Assembly (NCBI GenBank): GCA_964602845.1
Contig: CAZRSW010000007.1
Coordinates: forward strand, 1-64,000
Direction of reading: 5' to 3'
From: CAZRSW01 sp964602845
Lineage (GTDB): Bacteria; Chloroflexota; Dehalococcoidia; Lucifugimonadales; UBA826
Length of the DNA: 64,000 nt
The translations under genes were made by a program, and so were the position numbers. Of the stretch, positions 17,599 to 26,298 are shown piece after piece. The notes below the pieces were generated by a model that saw only the letters and a program-made list of their open reading frames with translations, was not told the origin of the DNA and made no database searches. Within the stretch, counting starts at the first letter, position 1. Each line of letters begins with the position of its first letter.

Positions 17599-18393
17599 GT
17601 GATGAAAACAGATTGTTCAATATATATGGAGGATATTTCGCTCTCGTATAGCACGACTTCGGGATTCCTACATGTTATTGACCGAGTTGATCTGAGTATT
17701 CAAAATAAAGAGTTGGTATGTTTGGTTGGCAGGAGTGGATGTGGTAAGACATCGCTGTTGACAATGCTGTCTGGATTGCTTGAACCAACTAGAGGTATTG
17801 TAAAAATTATGGGCAATCATCCATCTTGTGCGAGAAATGAGATGAAGATTGGATATGTTACTCAAGAGGATTCCTTACTACCGTGGAGAACAGTGAGACA
17901 AAACGTTGAGTTGCCACTTACAGTCGGTATGTCGAAAAGGGTTTATGCAGGGAATATATCCTTGAAGGATTGTTTGGTTGAAGAGATGATCTCATCCGTC
18001 AGGTTAGAAGGATTTGAAGAATATTACCCCTATCAGCTATCCGGTGGTATGAAACAGCGTCTTGCTCTAGCAAGATCATTAGTTTACAAACCGGAAATAT
18101 TATTCTTGGACGAATCTTTCGCAAACCTTGACGAAGTTAGTAGACGAACTATGCAGTCTTTAATACTTGATCTACGAGACAGACTCGGTATCACTATTCT
18201 CATGGTGACTCACGACATATCCGAGGCAATGACTTTAGCCGATAGAGTTGTTATTTTCTCCGGGATGCCATCTTCGGTTGTGGGGGAACTGGACCTAACA
18301 AAGGTCGATATGGATTCACGTAAAATCAGAAATTTACAAGAAGAAGATGAGATATTTGACCAGATACTTTCGTTGATGGAATCAAGGTCCTGA
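17599..18393 (+). CDS. ABC importer ATPase (SsuB/TauB/ThiZ-like)
   Basis: A 264-residue ATPase with Walker A G-R-S-G-C-G-K-T-S, a Q-loop in Y-V-T-Q-E-D, signature L-S-G-G-M-K-Q-R-L-A, Walker B I-L-F-L-D-E-S and switch H in V-T-H-D-I-S-E-A. Walker B ends D-E-S instead of the usual D-E-P. The H-D-I-S-E-A block is typical of nitrate/sulfonate/taurine-type importers. GTG (17599) and ATG (17602) are adjacent starts. The stop overlaps the permease start by one base. It would drive uptake with the next two genes. Confidence 0.92.
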   Translation: MMKTDCSIYMEDISLSYSTTSGFLHVIDRVDLSIQNKELVCLVGRSGCGKTSLLTMLSGLLEPTRGIVKIMGNHPSCARNEMKIGYVTQEDSLLPWRTVRQNVELPLTVGMSKRVYAGNISLKDCLVEEMISSVRLEGFEEYYPYQLSGGMKQRLALARSLVYKPEILFLDESFANLDEVSRRTMQSLILDLRDRLGITILMVTHDISEAMTLADRVVIFSGMPSSVVGELDLTKVDMDSRKIRNLQEEDEIFDQILSLMESRS

Positions 18394-19163
18394 TGAAGGT
18401 CGTAGGGAGCTACAAAGTATTCATCCCGCCATTAATCCTGATTGGCTTGTTGCTATTAGGGTGGGAGTCTGCGGTAAGAATTTGGGAAATACCCTCCTAT
18501 ATTATGCCTACACCCAGTGGAGTGGTCGCGATATGTATAAGTGAATCAGCATTGTTATTTTCGCAGAACTTATACACTCTCACTGAGGCTTTATTAGGCC
18601 TGATATTGGGTTCCTCTGTGGCTTTTGGAGTTGGGGTGATTGCATCAAGATATATGTTTGTAGAAAGAGCTGTGATGCCCGTAGCGATACTGGTTAAAGT
18701 CACTCCGATCCTGGCGATTGCGCCCTTGTTCGCCATATGGTTTGGATTCGGGCTTTTGCCTAAAGTATTCATAGTATCGGTTGTAACTTTTTTCCCGGTA
18801 CTGATCAATACGATTTTAGGACTCCGCTCAGTGGATGCTCCTTCGATGTTAGTTTTTCGCACCATGGGAGTGTCAGAGTTTGAAATTCTGATACATTTGA
18901 GAATTCCATATAGTCTACCGTATCTTTTTTCTGCTCTAAAAATTTCACTTCCTCTATCGATTATCGGTGCAGTGGTGGGAGAGTGGTTTAGTTCGGATAA
19001 GGGTCTTGGTAGTTTGATAATGGTTGCTCATGGGAATTTGGATACACATATGCTTTTCGGTGCGATATTTTATCTTGCATTCACTGGGATATTGCTCATG
19101 GCAGGGCTGTCATTATTGGAGAAGAAATTCATGTTCTGGCATTCCTCGACCAAAACATATTGA
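18393..19163 (+). CDS. ABC importer permease (SsuC/TauC/ThiX-like)
   Basis: A 256-residue inner-membrane permease with about six helices. Near the C-terminus is the EAA-type loop: R-T-M-G-V-S-E-F-E-I-L-I-H-L-R-I-P-Y-S-L-P-Y. P-T-P-S-G-V near the start and G-A-V-V-G-E-W-F further on are typical of the NitT/TauT class. It overlaps the ATPase gene by one base and precedes the binding protein by 18 bases, completing a three-gene importer. Confidence 0.92.
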   Translation: MKVVGSYKVFIPPLILIGLLLLGWESAVRIWEIPSYIMPTPSGVVAICISESALLFSQNLYTLTEALLGLILGSSVAFGVGVIASRYMFVERAVMPVAILVKVTPILAIAPLFAIWFGFGLLPKVFIVSVVTFFPVLINTILGLRSVDAPSMLVFRTMGVSEFEILIHLRIPYSLPYLFSALKISLPLSIIGAVVGEWFSSDKGLGSLIMVAHGNLDTHMLFGAIFYLAFTGILLMAGLSLLEKKFMFWHSSTKTY

Positions 19164-19181
19164 TTTAAGGGAGTAGAAATT

Positions 19182-20186
19182 TTGAAAATTCACTTGTTGT
19201 TCGTCATAATTATTGTGCTTTTTGCTGCTGTTAGTTGTGTTGGTGGCAAAAGTCCTGAGTCGCTTACCTTTATGGCGGGTTATAAACCACAAGCCAATTT
19301 TCCGTTTGTTGCTGTCTATGTTGCTAAAGAATTGGGTTACTTTAGGGATCAAGATATAGAAGTGGAAATCCTTCACTCAGGTGGCGGTGGGGAGAATATC
19401 AGTTTATTGCTTGCCGGAAAGGTTGACTTCACAACCGCTGATGTAAATTCAATATTTAAACTTAGATCTCATCAAGAAGTCCCTATAGTGGCTTTGGCTC
19501 TCTTTGGGCAAAGAGGTCAGCAAGCTTTTATGTCACTTACAAACTCTGGCATCGTGACTCCGTCTGATTGGGAGGGTAAGCGATTCGGATACAAGATTAG
19601 CGTGCCCCCTGATTATCTTGCCATCTTGGAATCTAATAATGTTCAGCGTGGTGATATTGATGAAGTCCAGGTGGGATTTGATCCTAGGATATTAATAGAA
19701 GGTAAGGTAGATGTCTTGGCGGTATTCAAATCTAACGAGCCCAACATAGTGAACAACATGGGATTCAATGTTAACTTGATTGAGGCTGCTGATTATGACT
19801 TAGCAACTCTAGGTTTAACGTATGTCTCCACTGAATCCACGGTCAAAAATAATTTTGATAATGCCGAGCGATTTTTAAAAGCCACGTTGAAAGCTAGTCA
19901 ATTCGCTATAGATAATCCGGAGGAGGCTCTGGATATCGTAATGAAATATGCTGACAAAGAAGATAGAGACCATATGAGGTTTATGCTACTTACGGAGATT
20001 AGGGATGCTTCGTCAGCAATCACTGAGGAAAAAGGTTTTGGGTGGATGGATCCGGATCAATGGCAGTTGGTTCACGATGGATTGATACGATTTGGTGCGA
20101 TAGAATCAAGGGTGGCGGTTTCAGAAGTTATGACAAATCAGTTTCTTGAATCGATTTACAATAGGGGCATTCTTGAGTGGCCGTGA
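19182..20186 (+). CDS. NMT1/THI5-like substrate-binding lipoprotein
   Basis: A 334-residue periplasmic-type binding protein. The N-terminus (14 hydrophobic residues ending A-V-S-C) is a lipoprotein signal. The mature part has F-x-A-G-Y-K-P-Q-A-N-F-P-F-V-A-V-Y-V-A, G-Y-F-x-D-Q-D-I-E-V-E-I and G-G-G-E-N, matching the NMT1/SsuA-like fold. Known ligands in this family include pyrimidine thiamine precursors, riboflavin, sulfonates and nitrate; none can be picked here. The start is TTG with AAGGGAG upstream. No TPP or FMN riboswitch is seen before the operon. Confidence 0.88.
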   Translation: MKIHLLFVIIIVLFAAVSCVGGKSPESLTFMAGYKPQANFPFVAVYVAKELGYFRDQDIEVEILHSGGGGENISLLLAGKVDFTTADVNSIFKLRSHQEVPIVALALFGQRGQQAFMSLTNSGIVTPSDWEGKRFGYKISVPPDYLAILESNNVQRGDIDEVQVGFDPRILIEGKVDVLAVFKSNEPNIVNNMGFNVNLIEAADYDLATLGLTYVSTESTVKNNFDNAERFLKATLKASQFAIDNPEEALDIVMKYADKEDRDHMRFMLLTEIRDASSAITEEKGFGWMDPDQWQLVHDGLIRFGAIESRVAVSEVMTNQFLESIYNRGILEWP

Positions 20187-20255
20187 TAGAACGGACGAGT
20201 AGTTATACATCTCGTAACTTACGATATTGATGAACTTATTATCAGAGGAGGGTCT

Positions 20256-21023
20256 ATGTATCCTAGCAACATAAGGGAAAAAATTAGAAATCGGGAGCTA
20301 TTATTGAGTTCTTCAGTTTTCAGTAGGGAATTCCACGTGGCCGCTACCATTTATCAGACAGGACCTGATTGGGTATGGATCGACCAGGAACATTCTCCCT
20401 GGGGTACTGAGTCGATAGGGCCTTTGTGCATCATGGCTCGACAACATGGCGTTGCTGGTGTCATTCGTGTGCCATGGAACAATCCTGGTGACATTAAGAA
20501 GGCTTATGATGCGGGAGCAGTAGGGGTTATGGTACCGCAGGTCGATAATCCGGGAGAAGCACTGGAAGCAATACAATATTCCAAGTATCCACCAATTGGC
20601 GAGAGAGGGATTGCACCGTGGTTTGCTGCCCCCATGGGTGTAGATGCTGGAGACGTCATCAAACATGCTAATGACGAAACCTTCCTGATACTGCAGATGG
20701 AGAGCGTGGAGGCATACGAGAGATTGGATGAGATATTGGCCCTGGATCATTTTGAGGTATTACTTGTCGGTCCAGCAGATCTATCCGCTTCACTTGGGGT
20801 TCCCGGTCAACCTAGCCACGCCAAAGTGGAACGTATTATGAGGGACGTTAGTGAACGCATCAAGGGTACTGGTAAATCATTGGCTACTACTTTCGCTACG
20901 CCAGAGGAAGCTAGGCGCTGGATTGCTGAAGGATATAGGATGATGAATGTGGGAAGCGTATTAACGATCGGATCTATAGCCATGAAGAGGATTTATGAGG
21001 AGTTGAGGGACGAGTTCTCCTAA
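20256..21023 (+). CDS. HpcH/HpaI-type aldolase
   Basis: A 255-residue class II aldolase that reversibly cleaves 2-keto-3-deoxy acids to pyruvate and an aldehyde. Family blocks are W-V-W-I-D-Q-E-H-S, V-I-R-V-P-W-N-N-P, G-A-V-G-V-M-V-P-Q-V, G-E-R-G-I-A-P-W, Q-M-E-S-V-E-A with a metal Glu, and V-G-P-A-D-L-S-A-S-L-G with a metal Asp. GAGGAGG sits well before the ATG. It could act after the sugar-acid dehydratases encoded at 10.9-13.3 kb, in the way of the rhamnonate pathway; that link is inferred. Confidence 0.91.
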   Translation: MYPSNIREKIRNRELLLSSSVFSREFHVAATIYQTGPDWVWIDQEHSPWGTESIGPLCIMARQHGVAGVIRVPWNNPGDIKKAYDAGAVGVMVPQVDNPGEALEAIQYSKYPPIGERGIAPWFAAPMGVDAGDVIKHANDETFLILQMESVEAYERLDEILALDHFEVLLVGPADLSASLGVPGQPSHAKVERIMRDVSERIKGTGKSLATTFATPEEARRWIAEGYRMMNVGSVLTIGSIAMKRIYEELRDEFS

Positions 21024-21076
21024 CTCGTTTTCATTTTAACTTCAACCAAAATGCTGGTGTGAGAAATGAAGATCGG

Positions 21077-22780
21077 CTAGAAAGCGGGGTTATCCTGGCC
21101 GATGGACTGCAATTCCTCTCTTGAATATGAAGCTAGGCTCCTGAAGTCGTACCTCGTGTAGTTCTTGATCCATTGGAAAGCAATCTTCAGGGATATATCA
21201 TATCGTTCTCGATCTAATTTTGCTCGCGACTGGTCATGGTTTTCATGGAGCATTTCTTGATAACGTAATATGCTCGCTAGTTCTTTTTCTCCCAGTAGCT
21301 TGATCAAAGAAAACGTGTGGGTTTTACCAGTCTCCTCGCAGACGGCGGCATGTATTATCCGTTGAGCTATTTGGCCCACTGATATACGCGCAGTGGCTAG
21401 GTCTTCCATGAGTGCTGGTCTTTTGCCTTTTTCCCCCTGCATGTTGTCTATGGATTTTGCACCTCTTCCATTCATCCAGCCCTCTATGTACTCTATCAAA
21501 GTACGGATATTTCTCCTTGTTCCCTCCAAAGAAACAATCCCCATCGGAACGTCGATTCTAATTGGATCAAGATGATTTGTGAAACCTTCACGAGACGCAG
21601 CTTGGGCAATGTCTTTCTTTTGGAATGGGGCTGATGCTGTCTCCATATGATATATATGAGCAGCCCAGCCTCTTATGAATCCCTGTTCAGCCTCCCATTC
21701 TTTATCTTCCCTTATGGATGTCGCTGCGATCTTGTTTATTTCCTCATCTGGGCTAGGCAAGGCGGTAGCCATCCCTCCGATAGCAACTGCATGACGTTGT
21801 TGACAAATTGCAATGAGCCGTCTAAATATGACTGAGAGAAATTCCGTTGTTTTTATGTCCACTTCAAATCTGTCAGGCCAAACCATATTTGGGTCCGGCA
21901 TAATATACTCAATGATACTTGCCTTGAGATCCCACCGTGCCGCATTAAGGCCGGCGGCGTATTCCCCTAATGAATAAAGCATCTCATCCATTTGAAACAC
22001 TGCGGGCAAGGATTCGATCAGGATTATTGCTTTGATAATGCCATGATCAGGTATATGGAGGTGTTGGCGGGTAGCATCAAAAAAATCTCTATAAAATTTT
22101 GCCTCACTTGCGCTTTCCAATTTGGGCAGATAGAAATAAACGCCCTGATCCTTCCGGATTTGAGCTTGGCCTGCATAGTACAAGGTTAATGCCGTTCCTA
22201 GTATTGCTGCACATACCGGACTCTTGTCTATAAGAACTTCCGGTTCATCAAGATGGAGCCCTCTCTCGCGATGCATGAAAAAAGGCAACTTGCCATCCAC
22301 CACAGTGTAATCTCTATCTCTCAGCTCGTCTCGATAGGTGAGATTCCCCTCCACGGCGTTCAAGCGGTTTAAGGTAGAGTCTAAGGTAGATTGAAGTGAA
22401 TGTCCTCCTGAATCTTCATCATCATCGAGATATCCAACAGCCCGGATCCCATTTTGACTTGGGTTGATCGCATTGATAAACATACGGGTAATTGAGGCGG
22501 GTCCAGAAATTTCAATGCCCGGGCGTCTCAGTTCTTCCGGTAAAGGTCCGATGGTCCAGTCATTGATGTTCTTATCCGCGGGGGAGGTCCGCAATACATG
22601 AATCCCCTCTTTGTGAGCTCTTACGAGTGTCGCTTGTCTGGCTAGTCTTAAAGCTTCTATTTGACCGCTGAATGTATCGTGCATATGTAATAAATATTCG
22701 ATGAAGTCGTCTGAAAACAAGAGGGATGTCTCTTCTGTTAGTGGGAAGGTGATTCTATTAGGCATATCGTCTTTACTCAT
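21077..22780 (-). CDS. aceB: Malate synthase A
   Basis: The 567-residue protein resembles malate synthase A, which condenses glyoxylate and acetyl-CoA to malate. Landmarks are P-G-I-E-I-S-G-P, R-D-Y-T-V-V-D-G-K-L-P-F-F-M-H-R-E-R-G-L-H-L, Y-F-Y-L-P-K-L-E-S-A, I-E-S-L-P-A-V-F-Q-M-D-E, A-G-L-N-A-A-R-W-D and the catalytic-Asp region M-E-D-L-A-T-A-R-I-S. Length is near the family norm. Its ATG overlaps the msrA stop (ATGA). No isocitrate lyase is in the window, so glyoxylate may come from glycolate, purines or aldolase reactions. It converges with the HpcH aldolase. Confidence 0.92.
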   Translation of the reverse strand: MSKDDMPNRITFPLTEETSLLFSDDFIEYLLHMHDTFSGQIEALRLARQATLVRAHKEGIHVLRTSPADKNINDWTIGPLPEELRRPGIEISGPASITRMFINAINPSQNGIRAVGYLDDDEDSGGHSLQSTLDSTLNRLNAVEGNLTYRDELRDRDYTVVDGKLPFFMHRERGLHLDEPEVLIDKSPVCAAILGTALTLYYAGQAQIRKDQGVYFYLPKLESASEAKFYRDFFDATRQHLHIPDHGIIKAIILIESLPAVFQMDEMLYSLGEYAAGLNAARWDLKASIIEYIMPDPNMVWPDRFEVDIKTTEFLSVIFRRLIAICQQRHAVAIGGMATALPSPDEEINKIAATSIREDKEWEAEQGFIRGWAAHIYHMETASAPFQKKDIAQAASREGFTNHLDPIRIDVPMGIVSLEGTRRNIRTLIEYIEGWMNGRGAKSIDNMQGEKGKRPALMEDLATARISVGQIAQRIIHAAVCEETGKTHTFSLIKLLGEKELASILRYQEMLHENHDQSRAKLDRERYDISLKIAFQWIKNYTRYDFRSLASYSREELQSIGQDNPAF

Positions 22781-23355
22781 ACACTAGATTTGAGCAGATG
22801 AGAATGTTTTTCTCTGAGCTTTATTACTTTAGGTGCAATGATGAACTGGCAATAAGGTTGGTAAGCATAGTTTTGGAAATATGATTGGTGGTACGATTCA
22901 GCCTCATAAAATATTGAAGCGGGAGTAACCTCGGTAACTATTTTGCTGGGCCATATCTTTGCGTCATCCAGCTCTCTGATCAACTCTCCCGCTACGACTT
23001 CTTGGTCTTTGTCATGATGATATATAGCTGATCTATACTGCGTTCCTATGTCTGGTCCTTGCTTATTTAGTGTCGTAGGGTCGTGATATGAAAAGAAAAT
23101 TTCCAGTATGGTTCTGTAGCTTATCACTGATGGATCAAAATGAATTTCTGCTGCCTCCGCATGTCCTGTATCTCCGAAGCAAACTTCCTCGTAAGAGGGG
23201 TTATCAGTGTGTCCACCTGTATATCCGGACACCACCTTGGACACACCTTCAATTAGCTCGTAAACGGCTTCAATACACCAGAAACAACCAGCGGCTAACG
23301 TAGCTATAGAGACATCTTCATCCATTTCATTGATCCAGATTTTTTGGTTGACCAT
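22777..23355 (-). CDS. msrA: Peptide-methionine (S)-S-oxide reductase MsrA
   Basis: A 192-residue MsrA with the catalytic motif G-C-F-W-C and the family blocks G-Y-x-G-G, Y-E-E-V-C-F-G-D-T-G-H-A-E-A, F-F-S-Y-H-D-P-T-T-L-N-K-Q-G-P-D-I-G-T-Q-Y-R-S, and Y-H-Q-S-Y-F. It repairs oxidised methionine in proteins. It is translationally coupled to malate synthase by a 4-base overlap. No MsrB domain is attached. Confidence 0.96.
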   Translation of the reverse strand: MVNQKIWINEMDEDVSIATLAAGCFWCIEAVYELIEGVSKVVSGYTGGHTDNPSYEEVCFGDTGHAEAAEIHFDPSVISYRTILEIFFSYHDPTTLNKQGPDIGTQYRSAIYHHDKDQEVVAGELIRELDDAKIWPSKIVTEVTPASIFYEAESYHQSYFQNYAYQPYCQFIIAPKVIKLREKHSHLLKSSV

Positions 23356-23451
23356 TAATTGAGACTATGATTATACACACTCCTTTTGTTAGATGTGGAT
23401 ATCAGCCTTTGTCGTGTAATATGATGGGATGCCAACTTGTAATCTCTTTGA

Positions 23452-24693
23452 ATGATGGAAGTTTTAAGAACGACCTTTGGTTGTTTAACTCTACGTAATT
23501 ATCGCCTGCTTTGGGCGGCAGATCTTGCTGTCACATGGGCCGACTTCATGGAGATGTTGATTCTGTCTTGGTATGTTTTGAGTCATACTAATTCCCCTTT
23601 GTTGTTAGGGTTCTACGCAGCTCTTAGGTTTTCGGGGTCTTTGGGAGCTCCATTTTTTGGACTTGTTGTTGACAGATTCAACCGAGGTATGCTCTATGTT
23701 GTTTCTCGAACGGTCCTTCTTGTTATAGCAGCGAGTTTTCTCCTACTTTCAACCTCGGATGCCCTTTCGCCTTTTTTAGTCTTGATCCTTTCCACAATAT
23801 CAGGTTTTTCCAAAACTTTTGATCAGGTTGTCAGAAATTCTTTATTACCGGATGTGGTTGGTCAGGATCGATTACAGAGCGGGCTTGCTCTTTCTCGAAC
23901 AGGCAGAGATATCACTCAAATAGCTGGTCCCATCACCGGTGGATTACTCATGTCAACATTTGGTCTTTCCCAGTGCTTTATTGTCATATTTTGTTTGTAC
24001 ATTTCATCGTTGGTGTTGGTTATAAGAATTCGCCTGTTGAGCAACGTATCAGTATTAAAGGAAGGGCGCCTATGGGCAGATCTCTGGGATGGAATTCGAT
24101 ACATTCAAGGCAGACCTGTTTTATTGAGTCTGTTGCTACTAGCCTTCATTGTAAACATTTTTGCTTATCCATTCAGCAATAGCCTGCTGATAGTATTTGC
24201 AAAAGATGTACTTGCTACTGACTCAAGTGGACTCGGGGCACTAATGGGATTTTACGCGGCTGGTGCTATCTTGGGATCGTTAATTGTTGCTACCCTCTCT
24301 GGCCAAATGTATCCAGGTAGAGTCATGTTTTGTGCTGCTGCAGTCTGGCATATGGGGATTATGGTGATGTCGGCAGTTCATGGGTTTTACCTTTCGATCC
24401 CAGTAATTTTTGTAATTGGAACAGCTCAATCAGTGACGGTTGTGATTTTATTAATGCTGATCATTGATCTAGTCCCTTATGATGTAAGAGGTCGGATTAT
24501 CGGGTTGAGGCAATTAGCAGTATATGGGTTGCCCATCGGATTAATTATCACAGGATTTACAGCAGGAGAGATTGGCATATTGAGTGCCTTGATCCTCACG
24601 TGCATAATGGGTCTCATATCATTGGTTGTTATATTAATTTGCTGGCCGGAAATACTGAAAAGTAAGCAAAGTCTTGTATCAGATAATCTCTGA
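23452..24693 (+). CDS. MFS transporter (MFS_3/EntS-like exporter)
   Basis: A 413-residue twelve-helix transporter of the major facilitator superfamily. N-terminal L-x-x-x-N-Y-R-L-L-W-A-A-D, loop 2-3 motif G-L-V-V-D-R-F-N-R-G and the loop D-Q-V-V-R-N-S-L-L-P fit the MFS_3 group that includes the enterobactin exporter EntS. Two adjacent ATGs could start it. Probably an exporter of a small molecule; no substrate clue nearby. Confidence 0.88.
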   Translation: MMEVLRTTFGCLTLRNYRLLWAADLAVTWADFMEMLILSWYVLSHTNSPLLLGFYAALRFSGSLGAPFFGLVVDRFNRGMLYVVSRTVLLVIAASFLLLSTSDALSPFLVLILSTISGFSKTFDQVVRNSLLPDVVGQDRLQSGLALSRTGRDITQIAGPITGGLLMSTFGLSQCFIVIFCLYISSLVLVIRIRLLSNVSVLKEGRLWADLWDGIRYIQGRPVLLSLLLLAFIVNIFAYPFSNSLLIVFAKDVLATDSSGLGALMGFYAAGAILGSLIVATLSGQMYPGRVMFCAAAVWHMGIMVMSAVHGFYLSIPVIFVIGTAQSVTVVILLMLIIDLVPYDVRGRIIGLRQLAVYGLPIGLIITGFTAGEIGILSALILTCIMGLISLVVILICWPEILKSKQSLVSDNL

Positions 24694-24845
24694 GATAATT
24701 GCAGTAAGAACTCATTCTGTCTGTATGATTCGGTAGTCATACAACTGGAACGAGGCATTACTTTATGTAGCGATCTTTTAGTAGGTTTAAAAATAAGTGT
24801 TGGGGTGGGAATTATAGGTAGCCTACCTAGAGGAGGTTGGATTTA

Positions 24846-26294
24846 ATGACACAGTTAATTATTGTTGTTATCGATGGATTGCAGCCTGCACAGATAAATG
24901 AGTATTATGCGCCAAATATCCATCGTTTTGGGGCTGAAGGTTGCTTCTTTGAGAATCACCACCCGGTATTCCCGTCTGTCACTAGAGTCAACGCAGCGAC
25001 CATGGTTACCGGCACGAATCCAAGCTTACATGGTCTGTTTGGGAATACCTTTGTACCGTCGGACTTTGATAGCAGCCGAGTTTTGAATGCTATGGAGCCA
25101 GAACTTTCCGAGATAGCATCTAGTGGGAATAGGGTTTTACTGACGAGGACCATACAGGAAATTCTATTAGAACACGGGAAAGAATATATGGCAGTGGGTG
25201 TTGGTACTAGTGGCAACGCCTACTGCCATAATCCCATGGGCGAGATTGTCGGGGGTGCGACAATACATCCTGATTTTAGTATTCCACATGACTTGCACGG
25301 TCAAATCAAGGAAATGTATGGAGACTGGCCTGCTGAGGGTTTACCGAATTCACCGAGATTTCGGCATGCTATGAATGTTTTCACAAACCATATACTGGGG
25401 GAATGTGACCCAGATGTTGCCCTTATATGGTCGTCGGAACCTGATAAGTCTCAGCACGTTTATGGTGTGGGATCTGGGCGATCCAATTTGGCATTGACTG
25501 AAGTTGACTTAATGTTTGCGGAATTACTTAGCTACATCGAATCTTCAGAGAATTGCCGTGATGCTGATGTTCTAGTTTTATCAGATCATGGATATTCATC
25601 GATCGTCGAAAGCATCGGGCTGACTGACAGCTTGTCCAAGGAAGGTTATAGATTTGGGTATAGGAAAGGGGAACTTCTCTTAGCTCCAAATGGTGGGAGC
25701 TTCCACATTTATGTTGGTGAGTCTGATCATGCCACAGCCGAGAAGGTTGTTGATTGGTTGATGGAACAGATGTGGTGTGGTGTGATAATTACTTCGGACA
25801 AGATAGGGCCGATCGAAGGTACAATATCCGCCTCTGAGATCGGATTTGAAGGTATTCGCACCCCTGATATTACTGTCTCTATGAGGTGGAATTCGAGAGT
25901 TAATCCTTCTGGGTTCAGAGGTTATGTCTATTCAATCGGTGGGGGGATAGATATGGGTACGCATGGTTCCATGAGTCGCTACGAGATGAACAATGTTCTC
26001 TTGGCGAGAGGGTCTTCTTTTCGGAGTCATGAACGCATAATTACCCCAACAGGCAACGTTGATATTTTGCCTACTATACTGCAGATAATGGGGATCCCAA
26101 TACCAGGCGATATACAAGGTAGGGTCATCACTGAGAGCCTGAAAGGGTATGATCCTGACATTTCAGCAAGAATGAACAGATTTGAGGCTTCGAAGAATTG
26201 TCAATCTGGTGTGTTTCAACAATATATTGAGTTGTCTGAAGTAGGTGAAACTCAGTACATCACTGAGGGTAATAGTTGGTGTCAAGAAGGGTAG
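24846..26294 (+). CDS. Type I phosphodiesterase/nucleotide pyrophosphatase-like enzyme
   Basis: A 482-residue member of the alkaline-phosphatase fold. Metal and nucleophile sites can be read: V-I-D-G (metal Asp), P-S-V-T-R-V-N-A-A-T (Thr nucleophile), W-S-S-E-P-D-K-S-Q-H (Asp and His), L-S-D-H-G-Y (Asp-His) and G-T-H-G-S-M (His). It would hydrolyse phosphodiesters, or phosphonates or nucleotides; the substrate is open. The start is ATG 24846 with AGGAGG ideally placed; the frame extends to a TTG at 24837. There is no signal peptide, so it is likely cytoplasmic. It converges with the dehydrogenase, 4 bases apart. Confidence 0.87.
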   Translation: MTQLIIVVIDGLQPAQINEYYAPNIHRFGAEGCFFENHHPVFPSVTRVNAATMVTGTNPSLHGLFGNTFVPSDFDSSRVLNAMEPELSEIASSGNRVLLTRTIQEILLEHGKEYMAVGVGTSGNAYCHNPMGEIVGGATIHPDFSIPHDLHGQIKEMYGDWPAEGLPNSPRFRHAMNVFTNHILGECDPDVALIWSSEPDKSQHVYGVGSGRSNLALTEVDLMFAELLSYIESSENCRDADVLVLSDHGYSSIVESIGLTDSLSKEGYRFGYRKGELLLAPNGGSFHIYVGESDHATAEKVVDWLMEQMWCGVIITSDKIGPIEGTISASEIGFEGIRTPDITVSMRWNSRVNPSGFRGYVYSIGGGIDMGTHGSMSRYEMNNVLLARGSSFRSHERIITPTGNVDILPTILQIMGIPIPGDIQGRVITESLKGYDPDISARMNRFEASKNCQSGVFQQYIELSEVGETQYITEGNSWCQEG

Positions 26295-26298
26295 GCAT

